Under the pieces are notes generated by a model. The model worked only from the letters and a program-made list of their open reading frames with translations. It was not told the DNA's origin and made no database searches. From an uncultured Gemmiger sp. (GTDB lineage Bacteria > Bacillota > Clostridia > Oscillospirales > Ruminococcaceae): 64,000 nucleotides of DNA. Below, one piece after another: positions 43,915 to 52,277 of the stretch (position 1 is the first letter of the stretch; every line of letters starts with the position of its first letter). Made by a program: the position numbers and the translations under genes. The DNA is taken from the NCBI GenBank assembly GCA_944386225.1, contig CALXAH010000003.1, positions 110,599 through 174,598 of the forward strand. Reading direction: 5' to 3'.

Positions 43915-43943
43915 TTGACAAAATTATTGTGGTATGCTATTCC
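43915..43943 (+). promoter_or_regulatory. Promoter of the frameshifted lipoprotein gene
   Basis: TTGACA (43915-43920) and TATTCC (43938-43943) with a 17-bp spacer. An alternative extended -10 (TGG-TATGCT, 43930-43938) overlaps. Confidence 0.65.
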
Positions 43944-44013
43944 CGTGTCCGTTTTCGGGCATTCCTTCCGGAGAATCTGATTCTCCGGTTTTTTATGCGA
44001 AAGAAGCATTACC

Positions 44014-44599
44014 ATGAAAAAGTTTGTTTCTGTTCTTGCGGCCGGCGCTCTGCTGGCCACCCTGCTGGCTGGCTGCGGCGCCAACAGCGGTTCTTCTTCC
44101 GCCGCTGTGGACCGCTTCTGAGCCCGCTTCCGAAAGCACCGCTTCCGGCACCGGCCTGAAGTTTGGTCTGGGCCTGGTTACCGAGATGAGCGGCAGCGAC
44201 GCCACCGCCGAGAAGGACGGCAAGGGTGAAGCTGACGTGACCGCCGCCGGCGTTCTGGTGGACGGTGAAGGCAAAGTGGTTTCCTGCTACATTGATGTGA
44301 TCCAGGTTGCCATGCCCTTTACCGCGGAGGGCACCATGAACATCGCCGAGGGCACCGGGTTCTCTTCCAGGCATGTTCTGGGCGCTGACTACGGCATGCT
44401 GAAGGCTTCCGGCATCGGCAAGGAGTGGAACGAGCAGGCTGACGCCTTCTCCGCCTGGGCCGTGGGCAAGACCGCTGAGGAGATTGCCGCCGGTATCGGC
44501 GAGGACGGCAAGGCTACCGACGCCGACCTGGCTGCCGGCTGCACCGTGGGCGCTTCCGCCTTCGTGGCCGCCGCTGTGATTGCCGCCACCGTGGCCTGA
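44014..44599 (+). pseudogene. Lipoprotein gene with an apparent single-base frameshift
   Basis: ATG 44014 opens a clear signal peptide and lipobox (Cys21), then Gly/Ser/Ala-rich sequence, but the frame stops at 44119-44121. The +1 frame continues from about 44105 through the whole mature domain to 44599. Deleting one base in the GTGGA at 44107-44111 joins the two into a 194-residue lipoprotein with a smooth AAVTASEPASES linker. The mature domain has no family I can name; it is Ala/Gly/Asp-rich with an IGKEWNEQADAFSAWAVGK segment. The cause may be a mutation, a sequencing error or slippage. Codon use outside the break is normal and highly biased. Confidence 0.75.
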
Positions 44600-44620
44600 T
44601 CACCCGGACAAGCTTTTCAA

Positions 44621-44652
44621 AAAACGGCATGGCTTCGGCCATGCCGTTTTTC
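44621..44652 (+). terminator. Intrinsic terminator of the lipoprotein gene (TTCG loop)
   Basis: A 13-bp stem (44621-44633 with 44638-44650) with a four-base loop, followed by T residues. Confidence 0.9.
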
Positions 44653-44659
44653 CGTTTAC

Positions 44660-44707
44660 AACGCCGGAAGCGGCTGCCAGACAGGGCAGCCGCTTCCGGC
44701 GTTTTCT
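44660..44707 (+). terminator. Second long hairpin, possible back-up terminator
   Basis: A perfect 19-bp inverted repeat (44660-44678 with 44685-44703) with a six-base loop and a weak T tract follows the first terminator after eight bases. Confidence 0.55.
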
Positions 44708-44734
44708 GTATTGTACGGCCCGCAGCCATACAAC

Positions 44735-44764
44735 AAAAAAATCCCGACCGCAAAACGGTCGGGA
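44735..44764 (-). terminator. Terminator of tRNA-Val
   Basis: A 9-bp stem (44742-44750 with 44756-44764) followed on the minus strand by a run of seven T, two bases after the tRNA CCA end. Confidence 0.85.
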
Positions 44765-44765
44765 C

Positions 44766-44842
44766 TGGTGGAGAATTAGGGACTCGAACCCCAGACTTCC
44801 TGCGTGTGATGCAGGCACTCTAACCAGCTGAGCTAATCCTCC
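44766..44842 (-). tRNA. tRNA-Val (anticodon CAC)
   Basis: The minus strand folds as a full cloverleaf: acceptor GGAGGAT with ATTCTCC, D-arm TAGCTCAGCTGGTTAGA, anticodon stem CCTGC/GCAGG with loop ATCACAC, T-loop GGTTCGAGTCC and encoded CCA. The anticodon CAC reads GTG, a very frequent codon in this genome. Confidence 0.95.
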
Positions 44843-44855
44843 GGGAACAGGCATT

Positions 44856-44884
44856 ATTATAGCACGGCTATCCGCAAAATGCAA
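44856..44884 (-). promoter_or_regulatory. Promoter of tRNA-Val
   Basis: TTGCAT (44879-44884) and TATAAT (44856-44861), 17-bp spacer, minus strand. Confidence 0.85.
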
Positions 44885-44962
44885 CCCCCTTTTTTATATT
44901 TTTTGAAATTGCCTGCCGGGGTTCCTTTTGCGGCTGTCCGCAGGATTTTTTTGCCGGGACGC

Positions 44963-44991
44963 TTGCCCCGCCGCCCGGAATGTGATACGCT
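44963..44991 (+). promoter_or_regulatory. Promoter of the DUF1846 gene
   Basis: TTGCCC (44963-44968) and TACGCT (44986-44991) with a 17-bp spacer, about 65 bp before the start codon. Confidence 0.6.
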
Positions 44992-45058
44992 AGTAAACGG
45001 TTATGTATGTGCGGCCCGCCGGGCCGCAAATTGTTTGTATTGAGTTGGGGGAACGTTT

Positions 45059-46537
45059 ATGGAAATCGGGTTCGACAACAATTTATATGTGCAGAAGCAG
45101 ACCGAAAAGATCCGCGAGCGGATCGCTCAGTTTTCCGGCAAGCTGTATCTGGAGTTCGGCGGCAAGCTGTTTGACGACTATCACGCTGCGCGGGTGCTGC
45201 CCGGTTTCCATGCCGACGGCAAGATCCGGCTGCTGCAGGCCATGAAGGACCAGGCGGAGATCATCCTTGCCATCTCGGCCGGGGATATCGAAAAGACCAA
45301 GATCCGGGCGGATCTGGGCATCAGCTACGACATGGAGGTGCTGCGCCTGATCGACGACATCACCGAGACCGGCCTTTCGGTGAACAGCGTGGTCATCACC
45401 CAGTACACCGGCCAGCCCGCCGCCGACGCCTTTGCCAAGAAGCTCACCAGCCGCGGGGTGCGCAACTACATCCACCGGCCCATCGCCGGCTACCCGGCCG
45501 CGGTGGAGCATATCTGCAGCGACGCGGGCTACGGCTCCAATCCCTATATTGAAACCACCAAGCCGCTGGTGGTGGTCACCGCGCCCGGCCCGGGCAGCGG
45601 CAAGCTGGCCACCTGCCTGAGCCAGGTGTACCACGAGTACCGCCGGGGCGTGATGGCAGGCTACGCCAAGTTTGAGACCTTCCCCATCTGGAACATCCCC
45701 CTGAAGCATCCGGTAAACCTGGCCTACGAGGCCGCCACCGCCGATCTGAACGACGTGAACATGATCGACCCGTTCCATCTGGAGGCCTACGGCAAGACCA
45801 CCGTCAACTACAACCGGGACGTGGAAGCCTTCCCCATCGTGCAGACCATCCTGGAGCGGATCACCGGCAACAAGGAGTTCTACCGCAGCCCCACCGACAT
45901 GGGGGTGAACATGGCCGGCTACGCGATCTTTGACGACGAGGTGGTGCGCGCCGCCGCCTGTGAGGAGATCCTGCGCCGGTACTATAAGGCCGCCTGCGAC
46001 TGCAAGCAGGGCAAAGCCAGCGAGGCGTCCCTGCATAAGATCGAGAGCATCCTGCAGCAGCTGAACATCCAGCCCACCGACCGGGCGGTGGTGGCCCCGG
46101 CCCTGAAGCGCCGGGACGAGACCCACCAGCCCGCCGCGGCCATCCGTCTGCCGGACGGCCGGATCATCACCGGCCGGGCCAGCAACCTGATGAGCGCCTG
46201 CAGCGCCACCGTGCTGAACAGCATCAAGGCCATCGCCGGCATCCAGGACATCACCCTGATCCGTCCCGAGGTGCTGGAGCCCATCCTGCGGATGAAGATC
46301 GACATCCTGGGCAGCCGTTCCAGCGTGCTGAAGGTGGACGACACCCTGGCCGGCCTGGCGGTGACCGCCGCCGACGACCCCGTGGCCGCCAAGGCCATGG
46401 CCGCGCTGCCCCTGCTGCGGGACTGCGACATGCACTCCAGCCAGATGCTGCATTCCGGCGACGAGGGCACCCTGCGCAAGCTGGGCCTGCGTCTGACCAT
46501 GGAGCCGGTATACCCCAGCAAGGACCTGTATTTCTAA
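45059..46537 (+). CDS. DUF1846 family protein
   Basis: The 492-residue soluble protein matches the DUF1846 family in length and in its opening, GFDNNLYVQKQTEKIRERI, the TAPGPGSGKLATCLSQ segment (about 178-193) that resembles a nucleotide-binding loop, and YNRDVEAFPIVQTILERI. The family is widespread in Firmicutes; its reaction is not established. Preceded by GTTGGGGG and ATG 45059. It is a single-gene unit with promoter and terminator. Confidence 0.92.
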   Translation: MEIGFDNNLYVQKQTEKIRERIAQFSGKLYLEFGGKLFDDYHAARVLPGFHADGKIRLLQAMKDQAEIILAISAGDIEKTKIRADLGISYDMEVLRLIDDITETGLSVNSVVITQYTGQPAADAFAKKLTSRGVRNYIHRPIAGYPAAVEHICSDAGYGSNPYIETTKPLVVVTAPGPGSGKLATCLSQVYHEYRRGVMAGYAKFETFPIWNIPLKHPVNLAYEAATADLNDVNMIDPFHLEAYGKTTVNYNRDVEAFPIVQTILERITGNKEFYRSPTDMGVNMAGYAIFDDEVVRAAACEEILRRYYKAACDCKQGKASEASLHKIESILQQLNIQPTDRAVVAPALKRRDETHQPAAAIRLPDGRIITGRASNLMSACSATVLNSIKAIAGIQDITLIRPEVLEPILRMKIDILGSRSSVLKVDDTLAGLAVTAADDPVAAKAMAALPLLRDCDMHSSQMLHSGDEGTLRKLGLRLTMEPVYPSKDLYF

Positions 46538-46544
46538 AACTGTA

Positions 46545-46580
46545 CGGCACGGGCTTTTGGCCCGTGCCGCTTTCTTTTTC
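46545..46580 (+). terminator. Intrinsic terminator of the DUF1846 gene
   Basis: A 10-bp stem (46545-46554 with 46560-46569) and a T-rich tail CTTTCTTTTTC. Confidence 0.85.
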
Positions 46581-46631
46581 TCTCCCTCTTTGCCGAAAAC
46601 CGCCGCAGGGCTGGTTTGTAAAGTTACCGTG

Positions 46632-46640
46632 TGGTATAAT
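46632..46640 (+). promoter_or_regulatory. Extended -10 promoter of the 46676 gene
   Basis: TGG precedes consensus TATAAT (46635-46640); no clear -35 box. Confidence 0.6.
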
Positions 46641-46675
46641 AACACCATGTTCTACCCGGTAAGGAGGGTTGCCTC

Positions 46676-47551
46676 ATGCGCCATACCATGCGCCATGTAA
46701 GCCTGTTTATCTGTATCCTGCTGCTGGCGGGGGCCGCTGTGCTGATCGGCTCCCGGGGGCAGAGCCCCTCCAACCAGGAACTGGAGGAACTGCAGGTTAC
46801 CTGCTTTTCGCTGGAAAACGGCCAGGCGGCGCTGCTTCAGTGCGGCGGCCGCGCGGTGCTGATCGACGCCGGCAGCGCCGACGACGCCCCCGCCCTGCTG
46901 CAGAAGCTGGCGGACCGGCAGGTCACCCGGCTGGACGCGCTGGTGCTCAGCTATTTTTCGCCGCTGCGGATGGGCGGCGCGGCCCAGGTGCTGCGCAATA
47001 TCCCCACCGACGCGGTCTACGCGCCGGACTACGACCCGCCCGCCGACAGCCAGGGGGACTACCGCCGTCTGCTGCAGGTTATTGAGGACGCGGGCATCCC
47101 GGTACAGCTGCCGGATGAAAAGGGCGATACTCTGACCCTGGGGGACGCCCAGCTGACCCTGGAACGGCCGCTGCAGGGCCATTACGAGGCCACCGAGGGG
47201 GACTATTCCCTGGCGGCCAGCCTGGAGCACGGGGTGTTCTCCTTCCTGTTCCCCGGTGACGCGGGCGAGCAGCGCCTGGGCGAACTGATGGCCCAGCTGC
47301 CTTTGAGCCATACGGTGCTGGTGCTGCCGGAACAGGGCGCGGTGCACGAAAACACCGAGGCGTTTCTGCGGGCGGTGGATCCCCAGGCGGCGGTGCTGAC
47401 CGGCGCCGACGCCCCCGGAGAAGAACTGCTCACCCTGCTGGACAGCATGAAAGACCTGAAGCTGCGGGATCTGTTCCTCACCGCCGACGGCGACCTGACC
47501 TTCACCAGCAACGGCCTGGACGAACTGACCGTGACCCAGCCGGAGAAATAA
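46676..47551 (+). CDS. Secreted/membrane-anchored protein with a metallo-beta-lactamase fold lacking zinc ligands
   Basis: The 291-residue protein has an N-terminal membrane segment (about 8-25), then a domain like the C-terminal hydrolase domain of ComEC: AVLIDAG (Asp64), a LDALVLSYFSPLRMGG segment and FLFPGDAGEQ. In active enzymes the segment reads T-H-x-H-x-D-H-x-G-G; here residues 93, 95, 97 and 98 are Tyr, Ser, Leu and Arg, so all four ligands are gone. It is probably a non-catalytic relative with a binding role. The start follows AAGGAGGG. Confidence 0.75.
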   Translation: MRHTMRHVSLFICILLLAGAAVLIGSRGQSPSNQELEELQVTCFSLENGQAALLQCGGRAVLIDAGSADDAPALLQKLADRQVTRLDALVLSYFSPLRMGGAAQVLRNIPTDAVYAPDYDPPADSQGDYRRLLQVIEDAGIPVQLPDEKGDTLTLGDAQLTLERPLQGHYEATEGDYSLAASLEHGVFSFLFPGDAGEQRLGELMAQLPLSHTVLVLPEQGAVHENTEAFLRAVDPQAAVLTGADAPGEELLTLLDSMKDLKLRDLFLTADGDLTFTSNGLDELTVTQPEK

Positions 47552-47561
47552 CCCTAAAATC

Positions 47562-47604
47562 AAACGCCGCCCGGCAGTCCTCAACGGACCGCCGGGCGGC
47601 GTTT
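47562..47604. terminator. Bidirectional terminator between convergent genes
   Basis: Nearly perfect 19-bp inverted arms (47562-47580 with 47586-47604), A-rich left and T-rich right, between the 46676 gene and the minus-strand flippase gene. Confidence 0.8.
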
Positions 47605-47623
47605 TACGCGCATTATGCAAAGA

Positions 47624-49051
47624 TCACCGGGCGTGCCGCCGCTGCCCCGGCAGCCGCAGGCCCATCAGCCGAGTCAAACTCCACACACCCTTGAAGTTGA
47701 ACAGGATCACAACCCCGGTCAGCAGGGTGGTCCAGACCGGCCAGCCCGCCGGCTGGGCCAGCATCACGGCGGCCTCCACCAGCAGCAGCAGGGTATTGGC
47801 GGACAGCCGCAGCAGGCTGAAATCCACCCGCAGCAGGCCCCGGGTGTTCACCGCCCGCAGCGCAAACACCAGCACATAGCTCAGGAAACTGGCCACGGTG
47901 GCCCCGTTGGGGCCCATCACCGGGATCATCAGCCAGTTCATCACGCAGTTGGCCAGCGCGCCCGCCAGCATGGTGTACAGGCTCAGGGTGCTGCGCTTCT
48001 CCACCACATAGATGGTGTTGAGGAACTGGTTGAAGCAGCTGAACACGGTGGCGATGGCCAGCATGGGCACAAACTGCCATGCCTCGTAGAAGTTGGAGCG
48101 GAACAGCAGCATCAGCGGCCGGCACAGCCAGATGATGCCCGCCCCGCAGCAGAACATCACCGCCTGGTATACCCCGAACACCCGGCTGAAGAAGGCCTCC
48201 CGGCGGCTGCGCTCGGTCACCGCCGACAGCTGCCAGGCCTCGTAGAAGATGGTGCCCAGGGTGGTCAGGATGGTGGGCAGAAAATACCCGGTGCCCAAAA
48301 GGCCCGACCAGTAGGTGCCCTCGTCCCCCAGCATGCCCGCCACAAAGAACAGGTCGCTGGCGTTGATGATCCAGAAGCTGATCTGGGCCGGGATCATGGG
48401 CAGCGCGTACCGCAGCATGGCCCGCCACAGCCGCTGGTTGAAATGCTGGAAATCCAGATACCGCCACAGCCCCGCGGCGCAGAAAACAAACAGGGTGCTG
48501 CACCCGTCGCCGCAGATGATGGCCAGCAGGTAACCGGTGGCGCCCAGGGGCTTCACCACCAAAAACAGCACATAGAACAGCAGGGTGGCCCCGGTGCACA
48601 GGATGCCGTCGATGGCCACCAGCCGGTTCAGCTGGCGGCTGCGCACAAACTGGGTGCAGAGGGTGCGCAGGCAGCTTACCAGCACATACACGTACAGCAG
48701 CGCCGCGTAGTCGGAGAATACCGGCAGCAGCCGAATGATGGGATAGGCCACCAGCATGAGCACAAAGCCCATCAGGATGGTTACCAGCCCGTTGGTGAAC
48801 ACCTGCTTTTTGTTGTTGGCCCGGTCCAGCCCGAAGCGGATCACCGCAAAGCTGGTGCCCAGGCTGACCAGCGGAATCAGCAGGTTGGCACACTGGCTGG
48901 TCAGCTTGGTGATGCCCACCTCCTGTACCTCCTTCATGGCGTAGGTCAGGAAGGGCTGGATAAACAGGCTCAGCAGCTTGGAAGAAAAATTGCTGATGGC
49001 GAAGATCACCGTGTTCCCCGCCAGTTTTTTGTATCGGTCTTGTTCGGCCAC
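47624..49051 (-). CDS. Oligosaccharide/polysaccharide flippase (MOP superfamily)
   Basis: The 475-residue protein has 12-14 predicted membrane segments. The N-terminal region YKKLAGNTVIFAISNFSSKLL is typical of Wzx-type flippases, which move lipid-linked sugars across the membrane. GTG at 49051 is chosen as the start since AAAAGGAGG lies eight bases upstream; the reading frame is open further but without a ribosome site. Substrate unknown; no sugar-polymer operon is adjacent. Confidence 0.88.
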   Translation of the reverse strand: MAEQDRYKKLAGNTVIFAISNFSSKLLSLFIQPFLTYAMKEVQEVGITKLTSQCANLLIPLVSLGTSFAVIRFGLDRANNKKQVFTNGLVTILMGFVLMLVAYPIIRLLPVFSDYAALLYVYVLVSCLRTLCTQFVRSRQLNRLVAIDGILCTGATLLFYVLFLVVKPLGATGYLLAIICGDGCSTLFVFCAAGLWRYLDFQHFNQRLWRAMLRYALPMIPAQISFWIINASDLFFVAGMLGDEGTYWSGLLGTGYFLPTILTTLGTIFYEAWQLSAVTERSRREAFFSRVFGVYQAVMFCCGAGIIWLCRPLMLLFRSNFYEAWQFVPMLAIATVFSCFNQFLNTIYVVEKRSTLSLYTMLAGALANCVMNWLMIPVMGPNGATVASFLSYVLVFALRAVNTRGLLRVDFSLLRLSANTLLLLVEAAVMLAQPAGWPVWTTLLTGVVILFNFKGVWSLTRLMGLRLPGQRRHAR

Positions 49052-49088
49052 GGCGCAGCCTCCTTTTATAGATAGGATACCCGGGCGC

Positions 49089-49640
49089 TCATCCCCGCAG
49101 ACGGGCCCGGCGCTCTTTCCAGTCCGGCATATAGCGGGCCACCAGCGCCCAGAAATGGGGCTGATGATCCGGCCAGACAAAGTGGCAGTATTCGTGCAGC
49201 ATCACATAGTCGATCAGATCCGGCTCCCGGGCGGCCAGACGCAGCGCCAGGGTGATGCGGTTTTTGTCCGGGCAGCACACGCCCCAGCGGCTGCGCATAT
49301 CCCGCACCCGGATCTCGGGCGGCGCGGGCCGGATACCGGCAAACAGCGGCCAGATCCGGGCGCTGGAAGCCGCAAACAGCGCCAGGGCGGCGTCCCTGTC
49401 CGGCACGGGGCGGGCGGCCTCATCGGCGGCGCGCCGGGCCTGCTTTTGCCGGGCATCGGCGATCCAGCCGGCCCGGCCGGCCACAAATTCGTCCACCCGG
49501 GCCAGCGGCGTGCGGGCCGGGGCGCTTACCGCCACGGTGCCGTCCGCCCGGACCCGCAGGTTGATGTTGCGCACCCGTTTGCGGGTCAGTTCATACTGCA
49601 CCCCGCCGGCAGTGCGGTACTGAATTTCCGCCCTTTCCAT
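49089..49640 (-). CDS. YgjP-type metallopeptidase-domain protein (DUF45/M48-like)
   Basis: The 183-residue protein has the DUF45 pattern: a beta-rich N-terminal part (YELTRKRVRNINLRVRADG), the RDMRSRWGVC motif (about 128-137) and a zinc motif HEYCHFVWPDH (HExxH with a later His, about 158-168). The family probably contains peptidases, but substrates are unknown. A promoter (TTGTTT-17-TACAAT, 49663-49691) precedes it. It ends 37 bp before the flippase start and may be co-transcribed with it. Confidence 0.88.
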   Translation of the reverse strand: MERAEIQYRTAGGVQYELTRKRVRNINLRVRADGTVAVSAPARTPLARVDEFVAGRAGWIADARQKQARRAADEAARPVPDRDAALALFAASSARIWPLFAGIRPAPPEIRVRDMRSRWGVCCPDKNRITLALRLAAREPDLIDYVMLHEYCHFVWPDHQPHFWALVARYMPDWKERRARLRG

Positions 49641-49662
49641 CCGCCTGCCCCCTTTTGCGTGT

Positions 49663-49691
49663 ATTGTACCACAATTCCCCGGCACAAACAA
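49663..49691 (-). promoter_or_regulatory. Promoter of the metallopeptidase-domain gene (and perhaps the flippase)
   Basis: TTGTTT (49686-49691) and TACAAT (49663-49668), 17-bp spacer, minus strand. Confidence 0.65.
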
Positions 49692-49779
49692 GGAACGCGC
49701 ACCCGGGCGTCTCACGCATTCTTGGCACTGTGCTACAGTTTCGCCAAATTTACACACAAAATGTTGGCATCCCCGTTCC

Positions 49780-49809
49780 TTGACAGGATACTAAATATGG
49801 TGGCATAAT
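49780..49809 (+). promoter_or_regulatory. Promoter of the ribonucleotide reductase operon
   Basis: TTGACA (49780-49785) and CATAAT (49804-49809) with an 18-bp spacer. A NrdR-box-like site covers the spacer (see next entry). Confidence 0.7.
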
Positions 49810-49843
49810 ATGAATCGTTAGCAAAAAACACAAGATATATGGA
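49788..49843 (+). promoter_or_regulatory. Candidate pair of NrdR boxes over the nrdD promoter
   Basis: The first site, 49788-49802, matches 12 of 15 positions of the NrdR box (ACACTATATATTGTG). The second, 49828-49843, begins ACACAAGATATAT and fits about 12 of 16 positions of the degenerate form. Their starts are 40 bp apart, about four helix turns. NrdR is the usual repressor of bacterial nrd genes; its gene is not in the window. Confidence 0.5.
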
Positions 49844-49898
49844 TTCGTTCTGCTCCTGTGCCGGAGACGGACCGAAACCGTAGGCAAGGAGAGACGTC

Positions 49899-52190
49899 AT
49901 GATCACGAGCATTATGAAGCGTGATGGCCGCGTGGTGCTGTACGACGCGGGCAAGATCGCATCCGCCATCCTGAAAGCCCTGGAGGCCGCCGGCGAGGGG
50001 GACGCCGCCGAGGCCGCCCGCATCGCCAACCGGGTGGAGCGGGAACTGGCGCTGGACTGCGGCGCCAACACCCCCCGGATCGAGCAGATCCAGGATCTGG
50101 TGGAGCGGCAGCTCATGGAATGCGGCCACGACGAGGCGGCCAAGCGGTATATCCTGTACCGGGCCAACCGTACCCGCATCCGGGAAGCCAATTCCCAGCT
50201 GATGAAGACCATCGACGAGATCACCAACGTGGACGCCCGGCTGTCCGACATGAAGCGGGACAACGCCAACATTGACGGCAACACCGCCATGGGCAGCATG
50301 CTGCAGATCGGCACCGCGGGGGCCAAGTCCTACAACGCGGCCTATCTGCTCACGCCGGAGCAGGCCAAGGCCCACCGGGAAGGCGATATCCATATCCACG
50401 ATTTCGATTTCTATTCCCTGACCACCACCTGCACCCAGATCGACATTCTGCGGCTGTTCCACGGCGGATTCTCCACCGGGCACGGTTTCCTGCGGGAGCC
50501 CAAGAGCATCGGCAGCTATGCGGCGCTGGCGGCGATTGCGATCCAGTCCAACCAGAACGACCAGCACGGCGGCCAGAGCATCCCGAACTTTGACTACGGC
50601 ATGGCCGAGGGCGTGGCCAAGACCTTTGCCCGCGCCTACGCCGTCAAGCTGGCCGAGAGCGTGGAGGACATCCTGAACACCGAGGACGAAAGCACCGCCG
50701 CCCGCGCCGCCGTGACCGAGGCCGCCCAGGCCACCGGCCATGGGGCCCGTATGGGCGAGGGGGACAGCGAGGCGGAGTTTGACCGCGTCGCGGCCGAGGC
50801 CCTGGCCCGTGCCACCCGCCTGGATGGTGAGACCGCCGCCCGTCTGGTGGCCACCGCCCGCCGCCGTGCCTGGAAGCAGACCGACCGGGAGACCTACCAG
50901 GCCATGGAAGGCTTTGTGCACAACCTGAACACCATGCACAGCCGCGCCGGCGCCCAGACCCCCTTCAGCAGCATCAACTACGGCACCGATACCAGCCCCG
51001 AGGGCCGCATGGTCATCCGGAACATCCTGATGGCCGAGGACGCGGGCCTGGGCTTCGGCGAGACCCCCATCTTCCCCATCCATATCTTCAAGGTGAAGGA
51101 AGGGGTCAACTACAACGAGGGCGATCCCAACTACGATCTGTTCCAGCTGAGCATGAAGGTCAGCGCCAAGCGCCTGTTCCCGAACTACGTGTTCCTGGAC
51201 GCGCCCTTCAACCTGCAGTATTACAAGCCCGGCCATCCGGAAACCGAGGTAGCCACCATGGGCTGCCGCACCCGGGTGATGGGCAACGTCTACGATCCGG
51301 AGCGTCAGATCGCCTACAGCCGCGGCAATCTGAGCTTTACCTCCATCAACCTGCCCCGTCTGGCCATCGAGGCCCACGGGGACGAGGCGAAGTTCTACGA
51401 AATGCTGGATGAAAAGCTGGAGCTGGTGGCCAACCAGCTGCTGGACCGGTACGAGATCCAGGCGGCCAAGCGGGTGTACAACTACCCGTTCCTGATGGGC
51501 CAGGGCGTCTGGCTGGACAGCGACCAGCTGGGCCCCGCCGACGAGGTGCGGGAGGTGCTGAAGCACGGCACCCTGTCCATCGGGTTCATCGGCCTGGCCG
51601 AGACCCTGACCGCCCTGTACGGCCATCACCACGGCGAGAGCGAGGAGATGCAGCAGAAGGGCCTGGAGATCGTGGGCCATATGCGTCAGTTCTGCGACGA
51701 CAAGAGCCAGGCCATGAAGATGAACTTCACCCTGCTGGCCACCCCGGCGGAGGGCCTTTCCGGCCGGTTCACCCGGATGGATCAGAAGCGGTACGGCACC
51801 ATCCCGGGCGTGACCGACCGGGAATACTACACCAACAGCTTCCACATCCCGGTGTGGTATCCCATCTCGGCCTACGACAAGATCCAGAAGGAAGCCCCCT
51901 ACCATGCCCTGACCAACGCGGGCCACATCAGCTATGTGGAGCTGGACGGCGACACCGCCCACAACCTGGAAGCCTTTGAGAGCGTGGTGCGCTGCATGCA
52001 CGACGCGGGCGTGGGTTACGGCAGCATCAACCATCCGGTAGACCGGGATCCGGTGTGCGGCTATGTGGGCGTGATCGGGGACGTGTGCCCCCGGTGCGGC
52101 CGCCGCAGCGGCGAGGCGCTCTCGCCGGAGAAGCTGGCGGAGCTGCGCAAAAAGTTCCCCACCGTGCCCACCTTCTGCGGCTGCGAATAA
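49899..52190 (+). CDS. nrdD: Class III (anaerobic) ribonucleotide reductase, large piece without the glycyl-radical loop
   Basis: NrdD reduces ribonucleoside triphosphates to deoxy forms under anaerobic conditions. The 763-residue protein has an N-terminal ATP-cone (about 1-90), the catalytic Cys456 in MGCRTRV, RGNLSFTSINLPR, and cysteines at 720, 730, 733, 760 and 762 that likely form the zinc site. It then stops at a TAA without the C-terminal RxxGYL glycyl-radical motif essential for this class. That motif is in the next open reading frame (52278-52424). The body shows no frameshift, so the enzyme appears to be built from two chains. Confidence 0.93.
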   Translation: MITSIMKRDGRVVLYDAGKIASAILKALEAAGEGDAAEAARIANRVERELALDCGANTPRIEQIQDLVERQLMECGHDEAAKRYILYRANRTRIREANSQLMKTIDEITNVDARLSDMKRDNANIDGNTAMGSMLQIGTAGAKSYNAAYLLTPEQAKAHREGDIHIHDFDFYSLTTTCTQIDILRLFHGGFSTGHGFLREPKSIGSYAALAAIAIQSNQNDQHGGQSIPNFDYGMAEGVAKTFARAYAVKLAESVEDILNTEDESTAARAAVTEAAQATGHGARMGEGDSEAEFDRVAAEALARATRLDGETAARLVATARRRAWKQTDRETYQAMEGFVHNLNTMHSRAGAQTPFSSINYGTDTSPEGRMVIRNILMAEDAGLGFGETPIFPIHIFKVKEGVNYNEGDPNYDLFQLSMKVSAKRLFPNYVFLDAPFNLQYYKPGHPETEVATMGCRTRVMGNVYDPERQIAYSRGNLSFTSINLPRLAIEAHGDEAKFYEMLDEKLELVANQLLDRYEIQAAKRVYNYPFLMGQGVWLDSDQLGPADEVREVLKHGTLSIGFIGLAETLTALYGHHHGESEEMQQKGLEIVGHMRQFCDDKSQAMKMNFTLLATPAEGLSGRFTRMDQKRYGTIPGVTDREYYTNSFHIPVWYPISAYDKIQKEAPYHALTNAGHISYVELDGDTAHNLEAFESVVRCMHDAGVGYGSINHPVDRDPVCGYVGVIGDVCPRCGRRSGEALSPEKLAELRKKFPTVPTFCGCE

Positions 52191-52225
52191 GGGTTGCCGC
52201 CGCAACATCCTTTTACCATTCCCCC

Positions 52226-52234
52226 TGCTATACT
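52226..52234 (+). promoter_or_regulatory. Possible internal promoter before the glycyl-radical piece
   Basis: In the 87-bp gap after nrdD, TGC precedes TATACT (52229-52234) inside a small CCTGC/GCAGG hairpin. There is no clear -35. If used, it would let the glycyl-radical piece and nrdG be made separately from nrdD. Confidence 0.4.
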
Positions 52235-52277
52235 AAGCAGGAAACGAGCGAACCATACCTGTGAGGAGGAAAAGAAA

